From the NCBI RefSeq assembly GCF_028023875.1, contig NZ_JAQIPB010000001.1:1-64000 (forward strand): a stretch of DNA of 64,000 nt, read 5' to 3'. The DNA comes from Xenophilus arseniciresistens. Its GTDB lineage: Bacteria > Pseudomonadota > Gammaproteobacteria > Burkholderiales > Burkholderiaceae_C. Under the pieces are notes generated by a model. The model saw nothing but the letters and a program-made list of their open reading frames with translations, was not told the DNA's origin and made no database searches. How positions within the stretch are numbered: position 1 is the stretch's first letter; each line of letters begins with the position of its first letter. Made by a program: the position numbers and the translations under genes. Positions 17,496 to 26,626 of this stretch are shown piece after piece.

Positions 17496-17936
17496 TCAGA
17501 GGAGTCGGCCGCGACTGGTGCTGCCTGCAGCGTCGACCTCAGTCTCGCCGCCGTGCACCTTGGCAAAAGTCAGGATGACCTCCCGGATCAGCTTGCGTTG
17601 CGGCGCAGGCAACTGCAGAAACGCGTCGAAGGTTTCGCGCTCCAGATAGCCAGCCCCATCGTCCCAGCGCTTTTGCTCGGCACGCAGATGGCGCAGCGTC
17701 CGCTCTCCAAAGCGCAAGGCGTGCGGCTCAACCTTCAGGCGGCGAGCCAGCTCCTGCAACTTGTCTTGCGTGGGAATCGCTTCGCCATTGAGCCACTTCC
17801 AGGCGGTCTGCCTGCGAACCGGCGCGCCTGACCAGCTCTTGTTGAACTCACGCTCCAGCACCACCGCACTCGGAGCCATGCGTTGCGCCTGCATCGCCGC
17901 CCGCAGCCGCTCGCTGAACTCCTGCTTTTCCGTCAT
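17496..17936 (-). CDS. HTH-type protein divergent from a restriction-modification operon
   Basis: From the ATG at 17936 the product is 146 residues, starting MTEKQEFSERLRAAMQAQRM. A helix-turn-helix-like segment lies in the first half: VRRQTAWKWLNGEAIPTQDKLQELARRL resembles the recognition part of small XRE/Cro-type repressors found in phages and accessory islands. The second half is helical without a known domain. It is transcribed away from the Mod gene with a 95-bp gap, a layout like that of controller genes in restriction systems. That role is inferred from position only. The frame extends 25 codons upstream of the chosen start. Confidence 0.7.
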   Translation of the reverse strand: MTEKQEFSERLRAAMQAQRMAPSAVVLEREFNKSWSGAPVRRQTAWKWLNGEAIPTQDKLQELARRLKVEPHALRFGERTLRHLRAEQKRWDDGAGYLERETFDAFLQLPAPQRKLIREVILTFAKVHGGETEVDAAGSTSRGRLL

Positions 17937-18031
17937 GGCCTGCAAGGTAGCGATGGCATCGCAGCAACCATCCCTTACAGTTGACGTTATCTGTCCCTTT
18001 TCAGGTGACATTGATCGACTGTTGCGTCTTC

Positions 18032-20080
18032 ATGCCCAAATCCCTGCTCGAACAACTCCCCGAAATCGTCGCCAACGGGCGCAAGCAAGCCGAAAAAATT
18101 CTGGAGGGGCTGGAAAGCCGGCAACGGGTGCGGCTGCAAACCCGTGAACTGGTGTTGCCTGCCCGTGATGCCGCCGCACAGGACTGGGTCACGGCGCAGA
18201 AGCGCGCGGCACAGCGCGAGGTGTTTGCACCGGGGCAAACCAGCTTGCTCCACAACCCGCAGGCGATGTTGGGCGACGGGGCCCAAACGTCAGCGGCTGA
18301 AGCGCCCTGGACCAACCGCCTGATCTACGGCGACAACCTGCTGGCCATGGCCGCGCTGCTGGCGGGCGATGAACACACGCCCAGCCTGCGCGGCAAGGTG
18401 GACCTGATCTATATCGATCCGCCCTTCGACTCCAAGGCGGACTACCGCACCAAGGTGTCGCTGCCAGGCGTGGAGCTGGAGCAGAAACCCACGGTGATCG
18501 AACAGTTCGCGTACAGCGACACCTGGTCAGATGGCACGGCGTCGTACCTGGCCATGATCACGCCGCGCCTGGTGCTGATGCGGGAGCTGCTGGCGGACAC
18601 GGGATCGATTTACGTGCACCTGGATTGGCATGTGGGGCACTACGTGAAGCTGGTGATGGACGAAGTCTTCGGGAAGCGAAACTTTCGCAACGAGATTGTT
18701 TGGCACTATTCCGGCTGGAACAAGCAGCTTCAATCGAGCTTCGAAAAACGACACGACACGCTTTTCCTTTACGGGAAGACAGACGTTCAATACTTCGCCT
18801 CGTACTTTGAGCAGTGGGAGTCGAAGGATGAGTACGTAAAAAAGCGCAAACAAAAAGTGCTCTTTGATTCAGACGGACGCGACTACGTGTTGTCTGACGC
18901 TGGCAATGGTGAGCGGATCAAGCGCTACTTGGATGAGGTGATGAAAGAAGGCGTCGTTGTCGACGACGTTTGGCACATCGACAAATTGAACAACTCCGCA
19001 AAAGAGTCTGTTGGTTACTCAACTCAGAAAACGAAGGAGCTCCTTGGCCGCATCGTGCTGGCCTCATGCCCTGAGAACGGGTTGATCGCAGACTTCTTCG
19101 GCGGCTCTGGAACAACGGCAGCAACGGCAGAGGATTTGAATCGGCGCTGGATTACGTCGGACATCGGCAAGCCAGCAGCGATGATCATGCGCAAGCGCCT
19201 GATCGACCAGGAATCCAAGCCCTTCCTCTACCAAGCCATTGGCGACTACCAAGTCGAAGCCGCCAAGGTCGCCCTGGGTCGCGACTTCCGCATCGGCGAC
19301 CTGTCGCAGATCGTGCTCTCTCTCTACGGCGCGCTGCCCCTACCGCCCGACGTGAATCCGCAGCGCAACCTGGGCCACATCGCCGGCATGGAACTGGGCG
19401 GCAAGCGCGGCAGCAAGACACTGGTGCTGGCCGATTCGCCCAACAAGCTTACCGGCACCGCCACCCTGAAAAAGGCCATCGCCCAGCGCGACAACCTGAT
19501 GGGCGGCTGGGACCGTGTGGTGGTGCTGGGCTGGAACTTCGAGCCCAGCATCGGCGAGACCATCACCGCGCTCAACGACGCGCGGCTGGAGGTGCTGGTG
19601 ATCCCCCCAGACCTGATGGACAAGCTCAAGAAAAAGGGCGGCATCGACAAGCTGCGCGGCCAGGTGCGCTTCTCGTCACTGCAGTACCTGACCTTGCACC
19701 CGGTGCAGCGCATTCGCAGCACCTTGAATGCAGACGAAGAAGCGCTGAACGTGCGACTGAAGAACTACGTGCTGTTGTCGCCCGAGGCCATCAACCTCGA
19801 CGACGCCAACCGCGCCAAGTTGCAGGCGGTCGCCAACGCGGAGCCGCTGGCGCTGATCGAGTACTGGGCGGTGGACCCGGACTACGACGGCCAGGTGTTC
19901 CGCTCGGTCTGGCAGGACTACCGTGGCAACACCGCGAACGACGCCGACACGCTGCGCGTGGTGACGCATGCGCACCTGACGCTGCCCCTCAAAGCCGGGC
20001 CGCGCAAGGTCTGCGTGCGGGTGGTGGACGTCTTCGGCTTCGAAGCCGAAGTGGTGAGCACGGTGGAATCGGCGGCATGA
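18032..20080 (+). CDS. type III-like DNA methyltransferase (Mod)
   Basis: The 682-residue product is a beta-type amino-methyltransferase with motif IV first: IYIDPPFDSK (127-135), then FFGGSGTTAAT (355-364) as the SAM-binding motif I. The ~160 residues between ~214 and ~375 should include target recognition; the DNA there (about 18660-19160) is visibly lower in GC than the flanks. The C-terminal ~300 residues are typical of large Mod proteins. Start is the ATG at 18032 (MPKSLLEQLPEIV). The stop overlaps the Res start by 4 bp. The most likely role is N6-adenine methylation protecting host DNA, and also pairing with Res for cleavage. Confidence 0.88.
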   Translation: MPKSLLEQLPEIVANGRKQAEKILEGLESRQRVRLQTRELVLPARDAAAQDWVTAQKRAAQREVFAPGQTSLLHNPQAMLGDGAQTSAAEAPWTNRLIYGDNLLAMAALLAGDEHTPSLRGKVDLIYIDPPFDSKADYRTKVSLPGVELEQKPTVIEQFAYSDTWSDGTASYLAMITPRLVLMRELLADTGSIYVHLDWHVGHYVKLVMDEVFGKRNFRNEIVWHYSGWNKQLQSSFEKRHDTLFLYGKTDVQYFASYFEQWESKDEYVKKRKQKVLFDSDGRDYVLSDAGNGERIKRYLDEVMKEGVVVDDVWHIDKLNNSAKESVGYSTQKTKELLGRIVLASCPENGLIADFFGGSGTTAATAEDLNRRWITSDIGKPAAMIMRKRLIDQESKPFLYQAIGDYQVEAAKVALGRDFRIGDLSQIVLSLYGALPLPPDVNPQRNLGHIAGMELGGKRGSKTLVLADSPNKLTGTATLKKAIAQRDNLMGGWDRVVVLGWNFEPSIGETITALNDARLEVLVIPPDLMDKLKKKGGIDKLRGQVRFSSLQYLTLHPVQRIRSTLNADEEALNVRLKNYVLLSPEAINLDDANRAKLQAVANAEPLALIEYWAVDPDYDGQVFRSVWQDYRGNTANDADTLRVVTHAHLTLPLKAGPRKVCVRVVDVFGFEAEVVSTVESAA

Positions 20081-23076
20081 GCAGCGCCATGAACCCCAAG
20101 GATGCCGAACACCCGTTGGCGCTCTCCATCGGCCTGACGGCGCGAACCAATGCGCTGTGCCTGGGGCTGGAAAGCGGCGCGGCCGAGGTGCTGGAGCTGG
20201 TGACGCCCACCACCGCAGAACTGCTGAGCTGGTGGTTTGGCGAGGACATGGTGGTGGCGCGCGGGGGTTTGAACTTCCATGCGGGCCAGAAGCAGGCGAT
20301 CCTGAACGCCATCGTGGCGCACGAGGTGCTGGGTGCGGAGCATGCGACATGGGGTCTGCTCGATCTGTATCAGGCCGCCGCGCCCGACGCGCTTCTGGTC
20401 GGCAACCGCATGACGGAGGTGTCGGCCCCCAAACACGCGCACCCCAAGTACTGCTTCAAGATGGCCACAGGCACCGGCAAGACCTGGGTGCTGCAGGCCC
20501 TGATGATCTGGCAGTTGCTAAACAAGACGGCCGCGCAGGAGGCCGGCGTGGACGACGCGCGCTTCACCCGCCACTTCATGGTGGTGGCGCCCGGGCTGAT
20601 CGTGTACGAGCGCCTGCTCGATGCCTTCTGCGGCAAGCTGGTGGCGGCGTCCGACGGCACGGTGAGCGGTTCTCGCAACTTCGCCTCGTCGGACATCGCG
20701 CAGTTTTCCGAACTGTTCATCCCAGAAGCCTATCGCGAGCGCGTGTTCGCTTTTGTGCGCGGCAATGTCTGCAGCAAGAACGAGATCGGTTTGAAGACCA
20801 CCGGCAACGGCATGATCGCGATCACCAACTGGCACTTGCTGGCAGAGGGCGAGGTGGTGGACGAGTCCGAAGAAGAGGTGCTCGCGCCCGGCGCACCGCT
20901 GGCGCCAGAACAGGTGGTCGGCACCGTGCTGCCGCTGACGCCGGGCCGCGCCACCGGCAACAGCCTGGACGTGCTGGACCGGCGCTGGGCGCGCGGCAAT
21001 GTGCTCTCGTTCCTGGCAGAGTTGCCAGAGTTGATGGTGTTCAACGACGAGGCGCACCACATCCACGAGTTCAAGCGCGAAGGCGAGACCACCGAGGTGG
21101 AATGGCAGAAGAGCCTGAGCCGCATTGCAGAAAGCAAAGGCCGGCGTTTCGTGCAGGTGGACTTTTCGGCCACGCCGTACAACGACGTGGGCAGCGGCAA
21201 GAACAAGCGCAAGCTGTACTTCCCGCACATCGTGACGGACTTCGACCTCAAGGCCGCCATGCGTGCCGGCTTGGTGAAGTCGCTCGTGCTCGACCGCCGC
21301 AAAGAAATCGGCGCACTGCCGCTGGAGTTCAAGGCCGAGCGCGACGAGAACGGCAACCCCAGCCTGAGCGAAGGACAGCGCGTGATGCTGCGCGCCGGTC
21401 TGAAAAAGCTGCGCAAGCTGGAAGCAGACTTCTCAGCGCTCGACCCTCAGCGCTACCCGAAGATGCTGGTGGTGTGTGAAGACACCACGGTGTCACCGTT
21501 GGTCGCGCAGTTCCTGCAGGAGCAGGAAGGGCTGGATGCCGACGAAGTGATGACCATCGATTCAGGCAAGAAGGCCGAGCTGGGCGAGAAAGACTGGGCA
21601 CCGGTGCGCGAGCGCCTGTTCAGCGTCGACCGCCATGCCACGCCCCGCGTGATCGTCAGCGTGCTGATGCTGCGCGAGGGCTTCGACGTCAGCAACATCT
21701 GCGTGATCGTGCCGCTTCGCTCGTCTCAGGCGCAGATCCTGCTGGAGCAAACCATTGGCCGCGGCCTGCGCCTGATGTGGCGCGACCCGGAGTACAGCGA
21801 CATCAAGCGCGAGAACCGCGAGCGCATCAATGCCGGGCAGGAGCCGGGCAGCCTGATCGATGTGCTGTCGATCGTGGAGCATCCGGCGTTTCAGAGCTTC
21901 TACGACGAGCTCTTGACAGAGGGTCTGGCCGGCACGACGGGCGACGACTCCGACGACAGCAGTGCCGCAGGCGATGTGATCGCGGCCGACTTGCGCGAAG
22001 GCTTCCAGACTTTCGACTTCGGCATTCCGTTCATCCTGCAGGAGACGGACGAACTGCGCGACCACCAACCGCTGGACATCGACACCCTGCCGCCCTTCAG
22101 CACCATGAGCCTGCAGTCCTTGACGGGCCTACTAGGCAAGGGCGACACTTTCATCTCGCAGGATTTGCAAAGCGCCACCCTGTTCGGCGACTACCGCGTG
22201 GACGGCGCGGTGATGAACGTCGGCGGCTACAACGACTACCTCTCGCGCCTCACGCGTCGCATCAGTCAGGCGTTGCATGAGCCGCTGCCCAAAGGCAACA
22301 AGATCGCGACTCACCTGGCCAAGCCATACCTGCAAGTCAATACGGCCGACCTCACCGGTTGGCTGGACGACTATGTCTGGACGCGCCTCTTTGACGCTGC
22401 GTTCAACCCGCTGGGTCAGGACCACGGCGGCGAGAACTGGCGCGTGCTATTGCTTCAGCCGGTGGTGGACCACATCACCAAGGTGTTTGCGATGGCGCTG
22501 CTGGCGGCGGAGGAAACGCTGACCACCGGGGCGGTGGACGTGCAGGCCCGGCATTTGTCGGATGTGCCGCGCCTCATGGTGCGCGAGGCACATTCGGTGC
22601 CCGTGTCCAAGTGCATCTACACCCGCCTGGGCTGGCCAGCGCGCAATGGCGGACTGGAGCGCACCTTCATCCATTGGGCGCAGGCCGATGCCCAGGTGCT
22701 GGCCTTCTGCAAGATCAGCGAGAACCGCCACACTTTTGCGCGGCTGCGCTACGTGAAGGACGACGGCTTGCCGGCGTTCTATTCACCCGATTTTCTGGTA
22801 CGCACGGCAGACGCGATTTATCTGGTCGAGACCAAGGCGCAGCAGCAGGTGATGCATCCGAATGTGCAGCGCAAGCTGAAAGCGGCCATGGGCTGGTGCG
22901 AACGCATCAATGGCCTGCCGGCTGAGCACCGCCAAGGCTTGCCCTGGCACTATGTGCTGCTGGGCGAAGACGCGGTGCATGAATGGCAGCAGAAGGGGGC
23001 TCACCTTGCGGAGTTGCTGGAGTTCGCGCGACTGCGGCCGCTGGCGAGCGCGTCGGCCCAAGTCAGCTTGATCTAA
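20077..23076 (+). CDS. type III-like restriction subunit (DEAD/DEAH helicase-nuclease, Res)
   Basis: The 999-residue product is a superfamily 2 helicase with FKMATGTGKTWVL (Walker A, ~127-139), VFNDEAHHIHEF (Walker B, ~320-331), DFSATPYND (motif III) and EQTIGRGLRLMWR (motif VI, ~557-569). Near the C terminus, YSPDFLVRTADAIYLVETKA (~901-920) has the PD-(D/E)xK pattern of a restriction nuclease. It overlaps Mod by 4 bp (ATGA), so the two are coupled and probably form one ATP-dependent complex. All helicase motifs and the nuclease motif look intact, so the system is probably active. Confidence 0.88.
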   Translation: MSSAMNPKDAEHPLALSIGLTARTNALCLGLESGAAEVLELVTPTTAELLSWWFGEDMVVARGGLNFHAGQKQAILNAIVAHEVLGAEHATWGLLDLYQAAAPDALLVGNRMTEVSAPKHAHPKYCFKMATGTGKTWVLQALMIWQLLNKTAAQEAGVDDARFTRHFMVVAPGLIVYERLLDAFCGKLVAASDGTVSGSRNFASSDIAQFSELFIPEAYRERVFAFVRGNVCSKNEIGLKTTGNGMIAITNWHLLAEGEVVDESEEEVLAPGAPLAPEQVVGTVLPLTPGRATGNSLDVLDRRWARGNVLSFLAELPELMVFNDEAHHIHEFKREGETTEVEWQKSLSRIAESKGRRFVQVDFSATPYNDVGSGKNKRKLYFPHIVTDFDLKAAMRAGLVKSLVLDRRKEIGALPLEFKAERDENGNPSLSEGQRVMLRAGLKKLRKLEADFSALDPQRYPKMLVVCEDTTVSPLVAQFLQEQEGLDADEVMTIDSGKKAELGEKDWAPVRERLFSVDRHATPRVIVSVLMLREGFDVSNICVIVPLRSSQAQILLEQTIGRGLRLMWRDPEYSDIKRENRERINAGQEPGSLIDVLSIVEHPAFQSFYDELLTEGLAGTTGDDSDDSSAAGDVIAADLREGFQTFDFGIPFILQETDELRDHQPLDIDTLPPFSTMSLQSLTGLLGKGDTFISQDLQSATLFGDYRVDGAVMNVGGYNDYLSRLTRRISQALHEPLPKGNKIATHLAKPYLQVNTADLTGWLDDYVWTRLFDAAFNPLGQDHGGENWRVLLLQPVVDHITKVFAMALLAAEETLTTGAVDVQARHLSDVPRLMVREAHSVPVSKCIYTRLGWPARNGGLERTFIHWAQADAQVLAFCKISENRHTFARLRYVKDDGLPAFYSPDFLVRTADAIYLVETKAQQQVMHPNVQRKLKAAMGWCERINGLPAEHRQGLPWHYVLLGEDAVHEWQQKGAHLAELLEFARLRPLASASAQVSLI

Positions 23077-23210
23077 GTTTGTCGACTGCGCTTCGTTGGC
23101 GCCCCTCATGGGCCAACGACCTCGGTGACGCGGGACCCTTGCGCGATTGCCGAGGTGGCGTTGGAACAAACCGACACCACGCGGGCGCGCGGTGCGCTAA
23201 GTTCCAGCCC

Positions 23211-23867
23211 ATGTCTTTGCCCTTCTCCGGTCCCAAGCCCCTCCTCTGGGACATTTCCCCGCCTGTACACGCCGCCACGCCCGTGTTCCCCGGCGACACG
23301 CCCTATCAGCAGAAGTGGGCCGCCAGCATAGGCCCGGGCTGCCCCGTCAACGTCAGCGAGATCACGCTCTCGCCGCATGTGGGTGCGCATGCCGACGCGC
23401 CGCTGCACTACAGCGAAGGCGGCGCCAGCATCGGCGACACCGATCTCGCGCCCTTTCTCGGCCCCTGCCGGGTGATCCATGCGATAGGCTGCGGCCCGCT
23501 GATCGAATGGGCGCACATCGCGCACGCCATCGACGACACCCTGCCTGCGCGCGTGCTGGTGCGCACCTATGCACGCATGCCCGTGGACCGCTGGGACCCG
23601 CAGCTGGCCGCCTACGCGCCGGCCACCGTGCAGGCACTGGCCGAGCGCGGCGTGCGGCTGATCGGCATCGACACGGCCAGCATCGACCCGGCCGACAGCA
23701 AGCAGCTGCCCAGCCACATGACCATCCGGCGCCACGACATGCGCGTGCTGGAGAACCTCGTGCTCGATGCGGTGGACGAAGGCGACTACGAGCTGATCGC
23801 GCTGCCGCTGAAGCTGGTGACGGCCGACGCTTCGCCCGTGCGGGCAGTGCTGCGCGCGCTGCGCTGA
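23211..23867 (+). CDS. kynB: kynurenine formamidase
   Basis: KynB hydrolyses N-formylkynurenine to kynurenine and formate, the second step of tryptophan breakdown. The 218-residue product opens with LLWDISPPVHAATPVFPGDTP and has the metal-binding HVGAHADAPLHY, GPCRVIHA and GIDTASIDPADSKQLPSHM, all family features of this zinc-dependent amidohydrolase-like enzyme. The frame is open upstream into the restriction gene; the ATG at 23211 (MSLPFSGPK) is the first after that gene's stop with similarity. kynA is at 25739 on the same strand, separated by ridA and an aminotransferase gene. kynU is not in the window. Confidence 0.93.
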   Translation: MSLPFSGPKPLLWDISPPVHAATPVFPGDTPYQQKWAASIGPGCPVNVSEITLSPHVGAHADAPLHYSEGGASIGDTDLAPFLGPCRVIHAIGCGPLIEWAHIAHAIDDTLPARVLVRTYARMPVDRWDPQLAAYAPATVQALAERGVRLIGIDTASIDPADSKQLPSHMTIRRHDMRVLENLVLDAVDEGDYELIALPLKLVTADASPVRAVLRALR

Positions 23868-23895
23868 GCCGCTGCCGCCAGCGGCCCGCCGTGGC

Positions 23896-24279
23896 TCAGC
23901 CTTGCGCCAGCATGGCGTACGCCACGATCTCGATCTTCATGCCCGGCACCACCAGCGCGGCCACGGCGGCACTGGAGCGGTTGGGGTATGGCGCCTCGAA
24001 GAACTCGCGGTAGACCGCATCGATGGCCGGCATGTCCTTCACATCGGTCATGTAGATCAGCACCTGCGTCACATCGGCCAATGTGCCGCCCGCGTTTTCC
24101 AGCGTGCGGCGCAGGTTGCCAAAAGTCAGGCGCGTCTGGGCCTCGATGCTTCCGGTGTCGATGCTGCCGTCCTGGCGCACCGGGCCGTGGGCCGTGAACA
24201 GCATGGCGCCCGTGGCCTTGACGGCCCAGGAGAACGGTTGCTTCAGGGGCGGCAAGCCGGCATCTATCACTTGCTTCAT
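23896..24279 (-). CDS. RidA family protein
   Basis: RidA proteins hydrolyse reactive enamine/imine intermediates released by PLP enzymes. From the ATG at 24279 (preceded by AAGGA) the product is 127 residues: MKQVIDAGLPPLKQPFSWAVK, GAMLFTAHGPV, TRLTFGNLRRTLENAGG and PYPNRSSAAVAALVVPGMKIEIVAYA. The Arg in NRSS is the active-site arginine of the archetypal group. It is convergent with kynB (28 bp) and divergent from the aminotransferase gene, whose product is a possible source of substrate. The frame continues 53 codons upstream without similarity. Confidence 0.88.
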   Translation of the reverse strand: MKQVIDAGLPPLKQPFSWAVKATGAMLFTAHGPVRQDGSIDTGSIEAQTRLTFGNLRRTLENAGGTLADVTQVLIYMTDVKDMPAIDAVYREFFEAPYPNRSSAAVAALVVPGMKIEIVAYAMLAQG

Positions 24280-24452
24280 GGGCTGAGAATCCTTGAATGT
24301 GTTCCTTTGATAAAACGGGGGACAAAATTTGGATTGGGCGTTGCAAATAACCGACACCATGCCATTTTTTGCAGTGTTAACTTCCCCGCCACTCGCCCTC
24401 GACAAGCGATCTGACAAACACATCCATCCCTCTTCCACTACCGCGAGCTTCC

Positions 24453-25649
24453 ATGTTCCAGCACGTTCCAGCCTACCCCGGTGACCCGATTCTCTCCTTG
24501 ATGGAGGACTTCCAGGCCGACCCGCGCCCCAACAAGGTCAGCCTGAGCATCGGCATCTACTTCGACGACGAAGGCAGGCTGCCCGTGATGTCGGCCGTGC
24601 GCAAGGCCGAAACCACGCTCTTGCAGAACATCGGACCGCGCTCGTACCTGCCCATGGAAGGCATGGCCGCGTATCGCCTGGCCGTGCAGAAGCTGGTCTT
24701 CGGCGCGCAGCACGAAGCCGTGACCAGCGGCCGCATCGCCACCTTGCAGACGCTGGGCGGCTCCGGCGGCCTGAAGGTCGGCGGCGACTTCCTGCGCCGC
24801 TATTTCGGCGATTCGCAGGTCTGGGTCAGCGACCCGACCTGGGAAAACCACAAGGCTTTGTTCGAAGGCGCGGGCTTCAAGGTCAACACCTACCCCTACT
24901 ACGACGATGCCACGGGCGGCCTGCGCTTCGAGGACATGCTGGCCACCTTCAAGCAGTTGCCCAAGCAGAGCATCGTGCTGCTGCATGCCAGCTGCCACAA
25001 CCCGACGGGCGTGGACCTGTCACAGGACCAGTGGCGCACGCTGATCCCCGTGATCGCCGAACGTGAGCTGATCCCCTACGTGGACATCGCCTACCAGGGC
25101 TTCGGCGACGGCGTGGACGCCGATGCCTTTGCCGTGCGTTCGCTGGCCGATGCGGGCGTGCGCTTCTTCGTCTCCAACTCCTTCTCCAAGAGCTTCTCGC
25201 TGTACGGAGAGCGCTGCGGCGGCCTGTCGGTCGTGTGCAAGGACAAGGAAGAAGCCGATCGCGTGCTGGGCCAGCTCAAGTCGGCCGTGCGGGCCAATTA
25301 CTCCAGCCCGCCCACGCATGGCGCGCGCCTGGTGACGCAGGTGCTGGACAACCCCGAGCTGCGCGCCGAATGGGAAGCCGAGCTGGGCGACATGCGCGCC
25401 CGCATCAAGGACATGCGCGAGCGCCTGTATGCCGCACTGAACGCGCGCTTCGAAGGCAAGCGCGATTTCAACTACTTCCTGACCCAGCGCGGCATGTTCA
25501 GCTACACGGGCCTGACGCCCAAGCAGGTGGACCGCCTGCGTACCGAGCATGGCGTGTACCTGGTGCGCTCGGGCCGCATGTGCATCGCCGGCCTGTCGAC
25601 CAAGAACGTCGACACCGTGGCCCAGGCCGTCGCCGCCGTTCTGGCCTAA
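24453..25649 (+). CDS. aromatic amino acid / aspartate aminotransferase (class I)
   Basis: The 398-residue product is a class I-alpha PLP aminotransferase. It starts [20 protein letters not shown] and has [34 protein letters not shown] and [19 protein letters not shown], where the lysine (near residue 246) binds PLP; the final RMCIAGLS carries the substrate-carboxylate Arg. The protein resembles both TyrB and AspC, and specificity cannot be read from sequence alone. Placement between kynB and kynA suggests aromatic amino acid metabolism. It is divergent from the RidA gene, with a 173-bp AT-richer gap holding both promoters. Confidence 0.88.
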   Translation: MFQHVPAYPGDPILSLMEDFQADPRPNKVSLSIGIYFDDEGRLPVMSAVRKAETTLLQNIGPRSYLPMEGMAAYRLAVQKLVFGAQHEAVTSGRIATLQTLGGSGGLKVGGDFLRRYFGDSQVWVSDPTWENHKALFEGAGFKVNTYPYYDDATGGLRFEDMLATFKQLPKQSIVLLHASCHNPTGVDLSQDQWRTLIPVIAERELIPYVDIAYQGFGDGVDADAFAVRSLADAGVRFFVSNSFSKSFSLYGERCGGLSVVCKDKEEADRVLGQLKSAVRANYSSPPTHGARLVTQVLDNPELRAEWEAELGDMRARIKDMRERLYAALNARFEGKRDFNYFLTQRGMFSYTGLTPKQVDRLRTEHGVYLVRSGRMCIAGLSTKNVDTVAQAVAAVLA

Positions 25650-25738
25650 GCCTTGCAACGAACTGCTCCACGCAGCCCCCGGTCTTGGCCGCGGGGCCCG
25701 CGGAGCACTGCGCCACGCCAACGCCAAGAGGTGACCCC

Positions 25739-26611
25739 ATGACCTGCCCCCACGACCCCGGCGCCCGCCGGCCCGAAGACATCGTCCACGAAGAAAAGGC
25801 GCAGCTCGACTTCAGCAAATCGATGAGCTATGGCGACTACCTGCACCTGGACGAGGTGCTGAACGCGCAGCATCCGCTCTCGCCCGCGCACGACGAGATG
25901 CTCTTCATCGTGCAGCACCAGACCAGCGAACTGTGGATGAAGCTGATGCTGCACGAACTGCGCGCGGCCATCCTGGCCATTGCCAATCCGTCGGAGAACA
26001 CCAAGCCCGAGGCCTTCAAGATGCTGGCGCGCGTCTCGCGCATCATGGAGCAACTGGTCAATGCCTGGACCGTGCTGTCGACCATGACGCCGCCCGAGTA
26101 CACGGCCATGCGCCCCTACCTCGCCAACTCCAGCGGCTTCCAGAGCGCGCAGTACCGCTGCATCGAGTTCGCGCTGGGCAACAAGAACGCGGCCATGCTC
26201 AAGCCGCACGCACACCGCCCCGAGCTGCTGGCGCAGGTGGAAGCCGCCTGGCGCGCGCCTTCTCTGTACGACGAGGCCCTGCGCCTGATGGCGCGCCAGG
26301 GCATTCCCGTGCCCGCCGACCGGCTGGAGCGCGACTGGACCCAGCCCTACGAGGCCAGCGCCGGTGTGGAACAGGCCTGGCTGACGGTGTACCGCGACCC
26401 GCACGCGCACTGGGACCTGTACCAACTGGGCGAAAAGCTCACCGACATCGAGGATGCCTTCCGCCTCTGGCGCTTCCGCCATGTCACCACCGTGGAACGC
26501 GTGATCGGCTTCAAGCGCGGCACGGGCGGCACGGGCGGCGTGAGCTATCTGCGCAAGATGCTGGACGTGGTGCTGTTTCCGGAGATCTGGACGCTGCGCA
26601 CGGCCCTGTGA
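25739..26611 (+). CDS. kynA: tryptophan 2,3-dioxygenase
   Basis: KynA is the haem enzyme that opens the indole ring of tryptophan to give N-formylkynurenine. The 290-residue product has [49 protein letters not shown], and [20 protein letters not shown] followed by [15 protein letters not shown]; the His in FRHV is the proximal haem ligand and the Arg/Thr residues bind the substrate. Length is normal (~280-290). AAGAGGTGA just before the ATG is a good ribosome site. It follows the aminotransferase gene by 89 bp and is convergent with the lipoprotein hydrolase gene (15 bp). Confidence 0.96.
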   Translation: MTCPHDPGARRPEDIVHEEKAQLDFSKSMSYGDYLHLDEVLNAQHPLSPAHDEMLFIVQHQTSELWMKLMLHELRAAILAIANPSENTKPEAFKMLARVSRIMEQLVNAWTVLSTMTPPEYTAMRPYLANSSGFQSAQYRCIEFALGNKNAAMLKPHAHRPELLAQVEAAWRAPSLYDEALRLMARQGIPVPADRLERDWTQPYEASAGVEQAWLTVYRDPHAHWDLYQLGEKLTDIEDAFRLWRFRHVTTVERVIGFKRGTGGTGGVSYLRKMLDVVLFPEIWTLRTAL

Positions 26612-26626
26612 TCTGGCGAGGAGGCC

